NCBI GenBank assembly: GCA_947500525.1
Contig: CANMSH010000004.1
Coordinates: 62,001 to 126,000, forward strand
DNA length: 64,000 nt
Reading direction: 5' to 3'
From: an uncultured Flavobacteriaceae bacterium
GTDB lineage: Bacteria; Bacteroidota; Bacteroidia; Flavobacteriales; Flavobacteriaceae
Under the pieces are notes generated by a model. It did no database searches, was not told the DNA's origin, and saw nothing but the letters and a program-made list of their open reading frames with translations. Positions 7,356 to 17,912 of this stretch are shown here, piece after piece. The position numbers were made by a program, and so were the translations under genes. Position 1 is the first letter of the stretch. Each line of letters opens with the position of its first letter.

Positions 7356-9617
7356 TTAATTGGGTCTATTATTGATAATTTCTTCAATAGTATTTACGAC
7401 TTCTTCGGCATTTTGTTTGGTGAAACATAACGGAGGTTTTGTTTTTAAGACATTGTCATGAGGTCCGTCAGTACTAATCAAAATATAGTTTTGGCGTAAT
7501 TGATTTTTGATATAGTGTGCTAATTCTTGATCTGGTTGACTGGTTGTTTCGTTCACTATTTCTATACCAAGAAAGAGACCACTTCCTCGAACATCACCAA
7601 TACAATTATATTTTTTTTGAAGTTCCCGAAATAACAATGTATAATAATCTCCAACCACTTTCGCATTTTCTTGCAGCTGTTCATTTTCAATTACCTCTAA
7701 AACCGACAAGCCTATTTGACAAGAAACAGGATTCCCTCCGAAAGAACTAAAAAATTCAACCCCTTTACTAAACGTAGCCGCTATTTCTTCAGTCGTTACT
7801 ACTGCTCCCATCGGGTGCCCATTGCCCATCGGTTTTCCTATTACAACTATATCAGGTATCACTTCCTGAGATTCAAATCCCCAAAAGTGATCTCCCAATC
7901 GACCAAAACCAGTTTGTACTTCATCGCTTATGCAAAGACCTCCTTGTTTTCTGATTGCAGGATATACTTTTTTTAAGTATCCTGGAGCTAGGGGAACTTG
8001 ACCTCCACAACCTACAATTGGCTCAGTAATAAACGCGGCAATTGGTTCATGAGAGTTTTCAATTAAAGAAATTGCTTCTTTTGCGTATAATTCTCCCGCG
8101 ATGTCATTTTTATATTTACCATTATACGTATTGGGGATTTGAGTTTTTAAAACCCATGGTTTTTGTCCTTGCCCTTTCGGATCGTTGAATTTATAGTCGC
8201 TGATATCGATAGAAACTTGCGTATTGCCATGATATCCATGTTCCATGACCATAATTTTGTTTCGTTGTGTGTGAACTCTTGCTATACGAATAGCTAAATC
8301 ATTGGCTGCACTACCTGAATTTAAAAAGAATACTTTGTTCAACTTAGCAGGAAATTTTGATAAAAGCCTTTCTGCATAGTTGGTCAGTGGTTCATAAAGA
8401 TAGCGCGTATTAGTATTCAATTGATTCATTTGTAATTGTCCTGCTGTCACTACCATAGGGTGAGCGTGCCCAACATGGGGTATATTATTGTAAGCATCTA
8501 AATATGTATTGCCATATATATCATACATATATTGAAAAGCAGATGTATACATGGCAATAGGTTCCTCATAACTCAAAGAAAGTGTGGAACTCATAAATTG
8601 ATGTCTTTTTTTTACTTTTTCCGAAATATCCGTTTTTTTATGGATCGCAAGACCAATAGCTTTTCTACATATATCCTCAAATTTAATTGGATTGATTTGA
8701 AGCCATTTATAGATCATTTTCCATGCATTTTCTTCACTTATAGTCGCATAAATATTGTTAGGATTAACCTTTTTAGCATGGGCCGAATTGCAAACACTCG
8801 TGCATAGTCGTGCAGCGATCAAGTAGTATAAAATTTTAATTTCGATTTCTTCAAAAGGAATCACATTATGATAAGAGGTTAGTATAGAAGGAATCCATTC
8901 CAGTGGTTCGTCTTTATCATAACAGGCATAGGTTATTGCGATGGCAATTTCATTAATTAAATGCGTATGTGCTAAATCTCCAAAATCGATAATACCAGAG
9001 ACTTTTCCATTTTTCACTAAAACGTTCCATTCGTTAGCATCATTGTGAATTATCTGTTTTCTGAGTTGAGGTAAAATAGGAAATACATGTTGTTCATATT
9101 GTTTGAAAAAATAGTGCACAATACTTCTGTCATGCGGAACCGAGATGTTGTCGATGTATTTTTTATTTAGCAGAAAATATTGAAGATCCCATTCCCATTG
9201 TCGCGCTTTGAGTACGTAGCTGTTAAAATGCTGGAGTTTTAAGTTTAGTTCGGCGAGAAAAGTACCGAACGAATGAAAGAGTGCTTCTGTTGGATGTGAA
9301 TCTCCGAGAAATTCTCCATCAAGAAATGAAAGCATTCTACATATAATAGTTTTACCATCTAAGGTGATAACTTTAATGAGTTCACCAGAGATAAAAGGTA
9401 TAGGTTTAGGAAATTTAAATTGTTCTTTCGCATTTAATAATTGAAGCGTCTCATTTTCGGCGATTAAAACAGCATGTAATTCTTTGTCATACGCATATGT
9501 CTTAAAAATGTAATGATGCAGGTCATTTTCAATAATATAATTGGCGTTATCATAGCCATCAATTCTCTTGATGCTACATTGATTAAAACCAAATTCTTTT
9601 TTTAAAAGCTCATGCAT
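7356..9617 (-). CDS. Fused APH-type kinase and class III aminotransferase-fold phospholyase
   Basis: Two enzymes in one 753-residue chain. Residues 1-330 are an aminoglycoside phosphotransferase/choline kinase fold with catalytic HNDANEWN (H191, D193, N198) and the metal-binding DFG (D211). Residues 340-750 are a class III PLP enzyme with GYHG near the cofactor site, DEVQTGFGR and the Schiff-base lysine K595 (VVIGKPMG). This layout is known in bacteria and led to recognition of mammalian hydroxylysine kinase and the phosphoethanolamine and phosphohydroxylysine phospholyases. The likely activity is phosphorylation of an amino alcohol followed by elimination of phosphate and ammonia. Ethanolamine and 5-hydroxylysine are candidate substrates. 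No M23 peptidase domain sits between the two halves, unlike trifunctional relatives. Confidence 0.85.
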   Translation of the reverse strand: MHELLKKEFGFNQCSIKRIDGYDNANYIIENDLHHYIFKTYAYDKELHAVLIAENETLQLLNAKEQFKFPKPIPFISGELIKVITLDGKTIICRMLSFLDGEFLGDSHPTEALFHSFGTFLAELNLKLQHFNSYVLKARQWEWDLQYFLLNKKYIDNISVPHDRSIVHYFFKQYEQHVFPILPQLRKQIIHNDANEWNVLVKNGKVSGIIDFGDLAHTHLINEIAIAITYACYDKDEPLEWIPSILTSYHNVIPFEEIEIKILYYLIAARLCTSVCNSAHAKKVNPNNIYATISEENAWKMIYKWLQINPIKFEDICRKAIGLAIHKKTDISEKVKKRHQFMSSTLSLSYEEPIAMYTSAFQYMYDIYGNTYLDAYNNIPHVGHAHPMVVTAGQLQMNQLNTNTRYLYEPLTNYAERLLSKFPAKLNKVFFLNSGSAANDLAIRIARVHTQRNKIMVMEHGYHGNTQVSIDISDYKFNDPKGQGQKPWVLKTQIPNTYNGKYKNDIAGELYAKEAISLIENSHEPIAAFITEPIVGCGGQVPLAPGYLKKVYPAIRKQGGLCISDEVQTGFGRLGDHFWGFESQEVIPDIVVIGKPMGNGHPMGAVVTTEEIAATFSKGVEFFSSFGGNPVSCQIGLSVLEVIENEQLQENAKVVGDYYTLLFRELQKKYNCIGDVRGSGLFLGIEIVNETTSQPDQELAHYIKNQLRQNYILISTDGPHDNVLKTKPPLCFTKQNAEEVVNTIEEIINNRPN

Positions 9618-9657
9618 ATAAAACTAAAAAAAATACAAATATTGATGCGGATGTCAC

Positions 9658-9676
9658 GTATCAATTTGATTGATAC
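9658..9676. promoter_or_regulatory. Inverted repeat, candidate operator
   Basis: GTATCAAT-TTG-ATTGATAC: perfect 8-base arms with a 3-base spacer, lying 41 bases before the kinase/phospholyase fusion and 80 bases before divergent yaaA. Size and position fit a dimeric repressor or activator site. No regulator gene is adjacent. Confidence 0.45.
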
Positions 9677-9755
9677 TAATATAGATTTTAAAAGTAATAA
9701 AAATTTGATGTTTCCTATTTTGAATTGTACTTTTATCCTGTAAAAGAATGACTAT

Positions 9756-10514
9756 ATGAAAATAATACTCTCACCAGCGAAATCTTTAGAGTTTGAAACA
9801 AAGGCAACAACATCTAAATATACACAACCAGTTTTTTTAGGACAAGCACAAAAATTAAATGGTGTTCTAAAGAAGAGAAGCGCGAAGCAGATATCTAAAT
9901 TGATGAGTGTATCAGATGCACTTGGACAATTAAATTTTCAAAGAAACCAAGATTGGCATGTGCCTTTTACACTAGAAAATTCGAAACAGGCGATTTATGC
10001 TTTTCGAGGTGATGTTTTTCGTGGATTTGATATAGATTCACTCCCATCTAATAAATTAGACCAATTGCAAGATAAATTGCGCATACTCTCAGGACAATAT
10101 GGCTTGTTAAAACCGTTAGATTTAATGCAAGCGTATCGTCTTGAAATGGGAACTAAGTTAAAAATTGGAAGAAAAGATAACCTATATCAGTTTTGGGATA
10201 CGAGCATTACCGACGCCCTAAATGATGAGCTAGCTGAAGGTGAACCCTTAATTAATTTGGCGAGTAAAGAGTATTTTAAAGTTATTAAACCAAAACTATT
10301 AAAAACACCAATGATTACTCCTGTCTTTAAAGATTTAAAAAACGGAGAGTATAGAACAATTATGACCTTTGCGAAGTTAGCAAGAGGTTATATGTTACGA
10401 TATATTATTGATAATAACATTGATACTGTCGAAGGTCTTAAAGGTTTTACAACCGAAGGTTATGGTTTCGATGCAAATATGTCGACAGATACAGAATTGG
10501 TTTTTACGAGATAG
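9756..10514 (+). CDS. yaaA: YaaA family peroxide stress protein
   Basis: Belongs to the YaaA (DUF328) family; the E. coli member lowers free iron during hydrogen peroxide stress and binds DNA. The N-terminal MKIILSPAKSLEF and the FRGDVFRGFD and ILSGQYGLLKPLDLMQAYRLEMG motifs are those of the family. Length 252 is normal. It stands divergent to the kinase/phospholyase fusion, and its stop codon abuts the ATG of the next gene, so the two are co-transcribed. No OxyR-type site was recognised upstream. Confidence 0.93.
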   Translation: MKIILSPAKSLEFETKATTSKYTQPVFLGQAQKLNGVLKKRSAKQISKLMSVSDALGQLNFQRNQDWHVPFTLENSKQAIYAFRGDVFRGFDIDSLPSNKLDQLQDKLRILSGQYGLLKPLDLMQAYRLEMGTKLKIGRKDNLYQFWDTSITDALNDELAEGEPLINLASKEYFKVIKPKLLKTPMITPVFKDLKNGEYRTIMTFAKLARGYMLRYIIDNNIDTVEGLKGFTTEGYGFDANMSTDTELVFTR

Positions 10515-11156
10515 ATGAAGAAATTAAAAAGTATTCTTAAAATAGGAGGGCTTTTATTTGGTATTTTATTGTTGTTCGTTTTTCTTTCCAATTATCTAAT
10601 AGAAAGAAACTCATATGGTAAACTTTTTACTTCTGTAGACGAGATACCTAAAAATAGAGTAGGGTTGGTGCTTGGAACCGCTAAAACTTTACAAAATGGG
10701 CAAGTAAATCTCTATTATAAATATCGAATTGAGGCGGCCATTTCTTTATATAAATCAGGTAAAATAACTCATGTTATCGTGAGCGGTGATAACAGTACTA
10801 AAACGTATGATGAACCTACCGATTTTAAAAATGACTTAATTGCTGGAGGAGTTCCTGAGAGTCATATTTATTTAGATTATGCGGGTTTTAGAACCTTAGA
10901 CTCTGTTGTTAGAGCAAAGGAAATTTTTGGGCAAAACAGTGTAATTATTATTTCGCAAGAATTTCATAACGAACGGGCTATTTATTTGGCAGAGAACTTT
11001 GGTATAAATGCTGTGGGATTTAATGCCAAGGATGTATCTGGTAGATACGGATTGAAGGTTCAATTGCGAGAATACTTGGCGAGAACAAAAGTATTTGTGG
11101 ATATTCTTTTCAAGGTTCAACCTAAATTTTTAGGTGAGAAGATTGAAATAAAATGA
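10515..11156 (+). CDS. SanA/YdcF-like DUF218 membrane protein
   Basis: A 213-residue protein with one N-terminal transmembrane helix (about residues 8-27) and a DUF218 domain. VGLVLGTAKTLQNGQ (about 49-63), the SGDN segment and the SQEFHNERAIYLAENFGI motif resemble E. coli SanA, an envelope-barrier factor that affects vancomycin sensitivity at high temperature. It begins directly after the yaaA stop codon. The biochemical activity of the family is poorly known; a role in envelope integrity is the best guess. Confidence 0.85.
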   Translation: MKKLKSILKIGGLLFGILLLFVFLSNYLIERNSYGKLFTSVDEIPKNRVGLVLGTAKTLQNGQVNLYYKYRIEAAISLYKSGKITHVIVSGDNSTKTYDEPTDFKNDLIAGGVPESHIYLDYAGFRTLDSVVRAKEIFGQNSVIIISQEFHNERAIYLAENFGINAVGFNAKDVSGRYGLKVQLREYLARTKVFVDILFKVQPKFLGEKIEIK

Positions 11157-11257
11157 AATGTCATTTCTGCGAAAGCATGAATCCAAAGTTAATGTGTAAG
11201 TATTTTGCTTAAATAGACCTTCCGATTTCGCTCAAATTGACACGAGATCTGGTTGAA

Positions 11258-12679
11258 TTAGCAATCAGATAATCCAACAGTAACAGCCAAACCACCTTCA
11301 GAAGTTTCTTTGTATTTAGCATGCATGTCTTTGGCCGTTTTCCACATGGTATCTACAACTTTATCTAGAGGTACTTTTACATTTTTCGGATCGGTATCTA
11401 GCGCGAGTTCAGCGGCATGAATCGCTTTAATGGCGCCCATAGAATTGCGTTCAATACAGGGTATTTGAACAAGTCCGCCAATAGGGTCGCACGTAAGTCC
11501 TAGATGATGTTCCATCGCAATTTCGGCTGCAATCATTACCTGTTCTGGAGTTCCACCTAATAACTCACATAAAGCTGCAGCGGCCATGGCAGATGAAACA
11601 CCAATTTCGGCTTGACAGCCTCCCATTGCAGCTGAAATGGTTGCTCCTTTTTTAAAAATACTACCGATTTCCCCAGCCACTAATAAAAATTGTTTAATGT
11701 GTTTGAAATCGGCCTTGTGATTTTCAATAACCATATAGTACATCAATACGGCAGGGATCACTCCGGCACTTCCGTTAGTTGGTGCCGTTACGACGCGCCC
11801 TAAAGAAGCGTTCACTTCATTGACACTTAAGGCGAAACAACTTACCCATTTTAATATTTGACGAAACTTTACTTCTGTTTTACGAATAGTTTCTAGCCAA
11901 GTAGTAGGAGAGTCGTACGGTAAATCTCCTTTTAACTTTTGATGAATGTCATACGCTCTTCTGCGTACGTTTAATCCACCAGGGAGATTACCTTCAGTAT
12001 GACAACCAATATACATACATTCTAACATGGTTGCCCATATGCGTTCTATTTCAAAATCTACTTCTTTTGGAGTACGTATAGAATGTTCATTTTCTAAAAC
12101 CACTCCAGAAATAGGTTTGTTGAGTTGATGGCAAAATTCTAAGAGTTCGGCGCTTTTTTGAATCGGGTGAGGAAACGTATTAAAAACGGCAATATTTTTT
12201 TTTGCATTTTTTCGTTCTTCCTTAACAACAAAACCACCACCAATAGAATAGTAAGTGTCACTTATTTTTTTGGAACCTAAGATGGCAGTAAACGTCATGC
12301 CGTTCGCATGAAATGGTAAAAAATCTCTATTAAATTTAATGTGTGTATCAATGTCAAAGGTGAGTTCTTTTTCATTGTTTAATACCAGAATTTGGGTCTT
12401 TTTTAACGCGGCTACTATCGTGTCAATTGATGCAACTGGTACTGTTTCCGGATCGGCTCCAGACAATCCTAAAATTACAGCCAAATCAGTGGCATGCCCT
12501 TTACCTGTTAAAGACAAAGATCCGTAAAGGTCTACCGTTATGCTGGTAACTTGGTCAAAATGATTGTTGGCTTTCAGTTTAGAAATCCACCTTTCGGCGG
12601 CTCTCCAAGGACCCAGCGTATGTGAACTTGATGGGCCAACCCCAATTTTTAACATGTCGAAAATACTGATACTTTCCAT
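11258..12679 (-). CDS. sdaA: L-serine ammonia-lyase, single-chain iron-sulfur type
   Basis: Deaminates L-serine to pyruvate and ammonia using a [4Fe-4S] cluster rather than PLP. The beta domain opens with [20 protein letters not shown], and the alpha domain carries the cluster-type cysteines in [18 protein letters not shown] and [11 protein letters not shown]. Length 473 is that of one-chain SdaA/SdaB enzymes; Gram-positive bacteria split the two domains. It is monocistronic, convergent to the SanA-like gene, and the closest gene upstream is a cyclophilin lipoprotein in the same direction 85 bases away. Confidence 0.96.
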   Translation of the reverse strand: MESISIFDMLKIGVGPSSSHTLGPWRAAERWISKLKANNHFDQVTSITVDLYGSLSLTGKGHATDLAVILGLSGADPETVPVASIDTIVAALKKTQILVLNNEKELTFDIDTHIKFNRDFLPFHANGMTFTAILGSKKISDTYYSIGGGFVVKEERKNAKKNIAVFNTFPHPIQKSAELLEFCHQLNKPISGVVLENEHSIRTPKEVDFEIERIWATMLECMYIGCHTEGNLPGGLNVRRRAYDIHQKLKGDLPYDSPTTWLETIRKTEVKFRQILKWVSCFALSVNEVNASLGRVVTAPTNGSAGVIPAVLMYYMVIENHKADFKHIKQFLLVAGEIGSIFKKGATISAAMGGCQAEIGVSSAMAAAALCELLGGTPEQVMIAAEIAMEHHLGLTCDPIGGLVQIPCIERNSMGAIKAIHAAELALDTDPKNVKVPLDKVVDTMWKTAKDMHAKYKETSEGGLAVTVGLSDC

Positions 12680-12764
12680 TATGCATTAAATTTTGGCTAA
12701 TGTAAGTAATGATTAGTTTTTATCTAGTTATTACAATAGAATTTTTACCGAAAGTTGAAAAGGC

Positions 12765-13364
12765 CTATTTGCTTAAATTAGGATATATCTTTTTTAGTTC
12801 TGTTTCGGTCATAGAAATCATATTAACATCCAGTGAAATAGGAGTCAAAGGAGCATCCAAAGAATCACGATCAACATTTACTATAGTGTCAATAATATCC
12901 ATACCTTGAATTACTTTTCCAAAAATAGTATAATCACCATCTAAACGATGCAACCCTTTTTTATTTTGTACAATATAAAACTGACATCTAGCCGATAATT
13001 TTTTAGCATTGCCATCCCTTCCAGCTCCCAAAGCGCCATACGTATGCAATAATTTGTCATTAAACTCTGGTTCTAATAAGTATTCAGGATCGTTAAAACC
13101 TTCTGGGGTGTCGGGGCAACCACCTTGAGCTACAAAATCAGGAATTACTCTGTTAAATGTTAGTGAATCCCAATAACCTTTATTTGCGAGTTCTATAAAA
13201 CTAGCTTTGTGTTTAGGAGTTTCATCATAGAGCCAAACTAAAATTTCACCATTTGGTGTGATAATTTGCCCAATACCATGTGTTTTTTCTTGAGAGCAAG
13301 AAATGGTAAGAAAGAGAAGAAGATGAACAAAAAGGATATATCGATAGTTTATTTTAGAGGTCAT
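12765..13364 (-). CDS. Cyclophilin-type peptidyl-prolyl isomerase lipoprotein
   Basis: Catalyses proline cis-trans isomerisation in the periplasm. Counted from the ATG at 13364, the N-terminus is a lipoprotein signal ending in LTISC, so it should be lipid-anchored. The cyclophilin core contains FNRVIPDFVAQGG and a GALGAGRDGNAKKLSARCQFYIVQ stretch, with the tail GKVIQGMDIID. Positions of the canonical active-site Arg-Phe-Gln are partly recognisable (FNRV, QFYI). An ATG 19 codons upstream would hide the signal peptide, so the shorter start is preferred. Confidence 0.9.
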   Translation of the reverse strand: MTSKINYRYILFVHLLLFLTISCSQEKTHGIGQIITPNGEILVWLYDETPKHKASFIELANKGYWDSLTFNRVIPDFVAQGGCPDTPEGFNDPEYLLEPEFNDKLLHTYGALGAGRDGNAKKLSARCQFYIVQNKKGLHRLDGDYTIFGKVIQGMDIIDTIVNVDRDSLDAPLTPISLDVNMISMTETELKKIYPNLSK

Positions 13365-13501
13365 TGACTCGAATTTAAAATTGGTGTTTACGAAGTTAGC
13401 CGAAATTAAAATAAGAATCAAATCTCACAAAGGTTCGCATTCCAATGATGAGCCTGAAGGGTTAATTTTGTCTAGTAAACTTGTAATTCAAGTTGTTTTT
13501 C

Positions 13502-13573
13502 TGCCACTCTGTCATTTTTTTTAAAGCTTTTCTGTCAAAAGGTATAAAAATGGCTAATGGCATAATGATTGAC
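13502..13573 (+). promoter_or_regulatory. dnaK upstream region with sigma-54-like promoter and TGYCA repeats
   Basis: ATGGCATAATGATTGA (557-572 within 13 kb) has GG, ten bases, then G, the spacing of a sigma-54 -24/-12 promoter, though with TTGA instead of TTGC. Upstream lie three TGYCA pentamers at 13502, 13510 and 13533, which may bind an activator. No TAnnTTTG element is found before dnaK. The assignment is inference from spacing. Confidence 0.45.
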
Positions 13574-13622
13574 TATTTGAGAGTGTAATTAAAACGAACA
13601 AAAATTAAATTAACTATATATT

Positions 13623-15533
13623 ATGAGTAAAATAATAGGAATAGATTTAGGAACAACCAACTCATGTGTTTCTGTAATGGAAGGTAACGAGCCTGTTGTA
13701 ATCCCAAATGCTGAAGGTAAAAGAACAACACCTTCGATTGTTGCTTTTGTTGAAGGTGGTGAACGTAAAGTTGGTGACCCTGCTAAACGTCAGGCAGTAA
13801 CTAATCCTACCAAAACCGTGTATTCGATCAAACGTTTTATGGGGAATAAATATTCTGAGTCTAAAAAAGAAGCAGAACGCGTACCTTATAAAGTAGTAAA
13901 AGGTGATAATGATACTCCAAGAGTTGACATAGACGGAAGAATGTATACACCGCAAGAGATTTCTGCAATGGTGTTACAAAAAATGAAAAAAACAGCTGAA
14001 GACTATTTAGGAACTACTGTATCTGAAGCGGTTGTAACAGTACCAGCATATTTTAATGATGCACAACGTCAAGCAACGAAAGAAGCTGGTGAGATTGCTG
14101 GTTTAAAAGTAAGTCGTATTATCAACGAACCTACTGCTGCTGCATTAGCATATGGTTTAGATAAGTCGGGAGCTGATAAGAAAATAGCAGTATATGATTT
14201 AGGAGGTGGTACTTTCGATATCTCTATCTTAGAAATTGGTGATGGTGTATTTGAAGTATTATCTACAAATGGAGATACGCATTTAGGAGGTGATGATTTT
14301 GACCAAGTAATCATTGATTGGTTGGCAGAAGAGTTTAAGAAAGATGAAAACATGGACTTGCGTCAGGACCCAATGGCTTTACAACGTTTAAAAGAAGCTG
14401 CTGAAAAAGCGAAGATTGAATTATCATCTTCTACGCAAACGGAAATTAACTTACCATATGTTACCGCTACTGCTAGTGGACCAAAACACTTAGTACGTTC
14501 ATTGACAAGAGCTGCTTTTGAAAAATTAGCCGATAATTTAGTAAAACGTTCAATGACACCTGTAGCGAAAGCATTAAAAGATGCCGATTTATCTACATCT
14601 GAAATTGATGAGGTTATTTTAGTAGGAGGGTCTACAAGAATCCCAAGAATTCAAGAAGAAGTAAAGAAGTTCTTCGGAAAAGATCCACATAAAGGTGTGA
14701 ATCCTGATGAAGTAGTTGCTGTTGGTGCTGCGATTCAAGGTGGTGTATTAACTGGAGATGTAAAAGATGTATTGTTATTAGATGTAACTCCGTTGGCTTT
14801 AGGTATTGAGACAATGGGTAATGTAATGACAAAATTGATAGAAGCGAATACTACGATTCCAACGAAGAAATCACAGGTATTCTCAACTGCTGCTGATAAT
14901 CAGCCATCTGTAGAAATTCATGTATTACAAGGAGAGCGTGCAATGGCTGCCGATAATAAAACAATTGGTCGTTTTCACTTGGATGGAATTCCACCAGCAC
15001 AAAGAGGTGTACCTCAAATTGAAGTGACGTTTGATATTGATGCCAATGGTATTATCAATGTGTCTGCGAAAGATAAGGGTACTGGAAAAGAGCATAACAT
15101 TCGTATTGAAGCTTCTTCTGGATTGACAGACGAAGAAATTCAAAAAATGAAAGCTGACGCTGAAGCAAATGCAGAGGCGGATAAAGCAGCGAAAGAAACT
15201 GCTGATAAGATCAATGGAGCTGATGGTATGATTTTCCAAACAGAAAAACAACTCAGCGAATTTGGTGATAAATTATCTGCCGATAAAAAAGAACCAATTG
15301 AAGCTGCATTAACAGAGCTTAAGGCTGCACATGAATCTAAGGACCTCGCGCAAATTGATGCCGCGATGGAAAAGATCAATGAAGCATGGAAAGTAGCGTC
15401 TGAAGAAATGTATAAAGCACAACAAGAAGCACAAGGTGCTGGTGGAGCTCCTGGAGCTGACGCTGGAGCGCAAGGAGCTACAGAAGGTGATGATGTACAA
15501 GATGTAGACTTCGAAGAAGTAAAAGAAGAATAA
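13623..15533 (+). CDS. dnaK: Molecular chaperone DnaK (Hsp70)
   Basis: ATP-dependent cytoplasmic chaperone that works with DnaJ and GrpE; neither partner is in this window. The ATPase domain begins [16 protein letters not shown] and contains the Hsp70 signatures [14 protein letters not shown] and [14 protein letters not shown]. The linker [10 protein letters not shown] (about residues 385-394) precedes the substrate-binding domain. The tail is Gly/Ala-rich and ends [10 protein letters not shown]. At 636 residues it is full length. It stands alone, with a possible sigma-54-like promoter upstream and a strong terminator downstream. Confidence 0.98.
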   Translation: MSKIIGIDLGTTNSCVSVMEGNEPVVIPNAEGKRTTPSIVAFVEGGERKVGDPAKRQAVTNPTKTVYSIKRFMGNKYSESKKEAERVPYKVVKGDNDTPRVDIDGRMYTPQEISAMVLQKMKKTAEDYLGTTVSEAVVTVPAYFNDAQRQATKEAGEIAGLKVSRIINEPTAAALAYGLDKSGADKKIAVYDLGGGTFDISILEIGDGVFEVLSTNGDTHLGGDDFDQVIIDWLAEEFKKDENMDLRQDPMALQRLKEAAEKAKIELSSSTQTEINLPYVTATASGPKHLVRSLTRAAFEKLADNLVKRSMTPVAKALKDADLSTSEIDEVILVGGSTRIPRIQEEVKKFFGKDPHKGVNPDEVVAVGAAIQGGVLTGDVKDVLLLDVTPLALGIETMGNVMTKLIEANTTIPTKKSQVFSTAADNQPSVEIHVLQGERAMAADNKTIGRFHLDGIPPAQRGVPQIEVTFDIDANGIINVSAKDKGTGKEHNIRIEASSGLTDEEIQKMKADAEANAEADKAAKETADKINGADGMIFQTEKQLSEFGDKLSADKKEPIEAALTELKAAHESKDLAQIDAAMEKINEAWKVASEEMYKAQQEAQGAGGAPGADAGAQGATEGDDVQDVDFEEVKEE

Positions 15534-15554
15534 TTTAAAGAGTTCCCTTTTTTG

Positions 15555-15600
15555 AACCCACTCAATGCTAGACTTTTAGCAATGAGTGGGTTTTTATTTT
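15555..15600 (+). terminator. Rho-independent terminator after dnaK
   Basis: Fifteen-base arms starting AACCCACTCA and ending TGAGTGGGTT with one mismatch, an 8-base loop, and a following T run. Confidence 0.85.
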
Positions 15601-15664
15601 GAAAATCATTTCTTTAGAAATACTTAAGAAATGGAAATTAAATTTACTTTAAATATTGAAAAGT

Positions 15665-16099
15665 ATGTTTAAGTTTTTTTCAAAAAAGAAGTATATCATT
15701 ATCAATTGTCTTACAGATGAAGTTTTAATTGATGGAAGTACATTAAAATTTCCAACCAATTATAATACCCTTGTTGAAACATTCGGCAAACCGAGTCGCG
15801 AATTACAAAGAGATAAAAACTATATGTTTTGGGATACGCTAGGTATTATATGTGCCTATAATGACCCTGATGAGATCTTGTCGGTTAATTTTTACCAAAA
15901 TAACAAGATCAAAAGTGAATACAATACAAAACAACAATTTACCGGAGGCTTATTTTTTAATTCGAAAAATATCACAAACAAAGAGTTTAGTAAAATTTCT
16001 CTTGGCCGAGTTGCTATTCATAGGTTGGGTAGTGAAAGTCAAACAAGGTTTGGTTTTAGTTTGGGTGTGAATAATAATTTTATCACAAAAATGGCATAA
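15665..16099 (+). CDS. Hypothetical protein, possibly DUF7738-like
   Basis: A 144-residue protein without signal peptide or membrane helix. It begins with a basic MFKFFSKKK, followed by a beta-rich pattern: INCLTDEVLIDG, then TFGKPSR and FWDTLGIICAYNDPDE. This arrangement of a threshold-like strand, FGKPSR and WDxLGI recalls small proteins annotated as DUF7738, but I cannot confirm it. The ATG at 15665 is chosen over a TTG three codons upstream. It lies alone between dnaK and a convergent gene. The function is unknown. Confidence 0.65.
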   Translation: MFKFFSKKKYIIINCLTDEVLIDGSTLKFPTNYNTLVETFGKPSRELQRDKNYMFWDTLGIICAYNDPDEILSVNFYQNNKIKSEYNTKQQFTGGLFFNSKNITNKEFSKISLGRVAIHRLGSESQTRFGFSLGVNNNFITKMA

Positions 16100-16174
16100 G
16101 TCAGAATTTAAGGAGATCTCGATCTTGGTTAAATTTATACTGTTTAAATCACTTACAAAAATAATGTAGCACTA

Positions 16175-17098
16175 CTAATTTTTAGAGGCTTTTTTCGGTG
16201 AGATTAACAAATGTTTCAGTGCGATTTCTAGATCGCTATATTCAAAAGAAAACTCATGATCTAGCAAACGTTTCGGAATCACATTTCTACTTTTCAAGAT
16301 TAATTCAGTTTCTGTTCTAATGAACATTGCACCAAGCTCTAATAGCCATTTAGGATGCGCTAGTCCGAATGGTTTTTTCAATATTTTTCTAAGAGTTTTC
16401 ATCAAGGTTTTGTTGTCTGTTGGTTTTGGAACTGATAAATTAAAAACGCCATCTAGTTGTTCATTGTTCAATAAAAATTCGATGGCACTTGCGAAATCTT
16501 CCTCGTGAATCCAGCTTACTTTTTGGTTTCCTTTTCCTTGATTACCTCCAAGTCCAATTCGAGTCAATTGTTGTAATGGAATTAATGCACCTCCCTTTTT
16601 ACCAAGAACAATAGACGTTCGAAGAATTATTTTTCTGGTTTTTGAATGTACACTTTCATAAAAAACTTCTTCCCATGATTTTGCAATATTCATAGAAAAA
16701 TCATTGCCTATTTCTCCGGTATCCTCGGTCATTTCTATATCTAATGAACCCTTATAAATCGTAGCCGTTGATGAATTAAACCATACCTTGGGTGGATGTG
16801 TACATTTGCTTATAGCTATTCCCAAAATGCGTGTAGGGTCAATTCTAGAATTAAGAATTTCTTTTTTATTTTTTTCAGTATATCTACAATCAACAGATTT
16901 TCCTGTTAGATTCACAAGAGCTTCAGCATTTTCTATAGATGAAGTCCAGGAACCAAGGGTTTTGGCATCCCAATAAATGTGATTTGATTTTTTGGGATTT
17001 CTTGTAAGAATACGAATGCTAAACCCTTTTCTTGAAAAATGTTCTTCGAGTACTTGACCTAGAAAACCGCTACCTCCGGCTATTATGATATGTTTCAT
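16175..17098 (-). CDS. TIGR01777 family NAD(P)-binding oxidoreductase (YfcH-like)
   Basis: Extended short-chain dehydrogenase/epimerase fold. The dinucleotide motif AGGSGFLG is at residues 7-14, and the family-typical segments WDAKTLGSW, LVNLTGKSVDCRY and RTSIVLGKKGGAL follow, with a C-terminal DUF1731 domain ending in the FEYSDLEIAL segment. Length 307 is normal. It is last in an operon of three, one base after the DCC protein gene. In marine Flavobacteriaceae this family often occurs with photolyase and GbsR genes; no photolyase is seen here. The substrate is unknown. Confidence 0.9.
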   Translation of the reverse strand: MKHIIIAGGSGFLGQVLEEHFSRKGFSIRILTRNPKKSNHIYWDAKTLGSWTSSIENAEALVNLTGKSVDCRYTEKNKKEILNSRIDPTRILGIAISKCTHPPKVWFNSSTATIYKGSLDIEMTEDTGEIGNDFSMNIAKSWEEVFYESVHSKTRKIILRTSIVLGKKGGALIPLQQLTRIGLGGNQGKGNQKVSWIHEEDFASAIEFLLNNEQLDGVFNLSVPKPTDNKTLMKTLRKILKKPFGLAHPKWLLELGAMFIRTETELILKSRNVIPKRLLDHEFSFEYSDLEIALKHLLISPKKASKN

Positions 17099-17099
17099 A

Positions 17100-17912
17100 T
17101 TATAGTGTTAAAAGGATGAGTAAAACTATGAGCCTATACAAGACCCAAGTATAACTTAGATATTTTGGTAATGCTAAAATCTTAACCCTTCTTCTATGTT
17201 CAAAGAACATGAATAGTACAGTTAAACTGAATCCGATGAGTAACCCTTTTTGAGATAGATTCATAATAGAGTTTAAGGCTAGTAATAAAATCAATAGTAG
17301 TGAACCCATGAGAGAAACGGTCATTAAATTACCGATGTAATTTATGAATGATTTGGTTTTGATTTTAGTTAGGAATAGATACTGAAAAAGAATCTGACTA
17401 AACGTGATTATCAATTCTTGTTGAATGCTCGATGTAGCTATTGTTGTAATAGCCTTAGAGAATTCAAATAATACCAAGGTGGTTATTAAAGTAGCAGTAA
17501 AGATATATAAAAATCGATACTTATAGTTAAAATCAGGTACACATTGTACCTCAGTTTTTGTCGTGCTAGGCACGATTACTTTACGATTATAAGAAATGAA
17601 TGAATAAAGCTTTCTCAAAAAGTAATGAACTGGTTTTATATGCCCAATTTTCTCAATTATTGGAAACGAAAAACCAATCACTTTTAAGAGACTATCAATA
17701 CCATAAATAACGGTATTGTTTTTCGTATTTATAAGTGCAATTTCATTTACAGCACGTTCTATATCTATATATGGTTCATTCTGTTCAAGATTGCTAAAGG
17801 GTTTTCTACCATTAGAATCTAGCATTTTTGATTTAATGAAGCTGTTTGTATATACTGTACATAACGGGCAGTCTTCATCATATAAGAGCGTGTGGTTTTC
17901 AAGTGTTTTCAT
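17100..17912 (-). CDS. DCC family (DUF393) thioredoxin-like membrane protein
   Basis: The first 130 residues are a DCC domain, a thioredoxin-like fold named for its DxxCxxC motif, seen here as LLYDEDCPLCTVYT (C15 and C18). The second half adds about four to five membrane helices (residues about 130-270), so it is a membrane-attached thiol-disulfide protein of unknown substrate. Its ATG overlaps the stop of the upstream small membrane protein by four bases, and TIGR01777 follows after one base. The fusion to a long membrane part is longer than the usual 130-residue DCC protein. Confidence 0.82.
   Translation of the reverse strand: MKTLENHTLLYDEDCPLCTVYTNSFIKSKMLDSNGRKPFSNLEQNEPYIDIERAVNEIALINTKNNTVIYGIDSLLKVIGFSFPIIEKIGHIKPVHYFLRKLYSFISYNRKVIVPSTTKTEVQCVPDFNYKYRFLYIFTATLITTLVLFEFSKAITTIATSSIQQELIITFSQILFQYLFLTKIKTKSFINYIGNLMTVSLMGSLLLILLLALNSIMNLSQKGLLIGFSLTVLFMFFEHRRRVKILALPKYLSYTWVLYRLIVLLILLTL

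Noticed and set aside
13662..15565. Long open frames on the minus strand of dnaK
   Set aside because: They are strand shadows of a highly expressed, codon-biased gene; the deduced proteins are Ser/Cys/Phe-rich and lack any domain.
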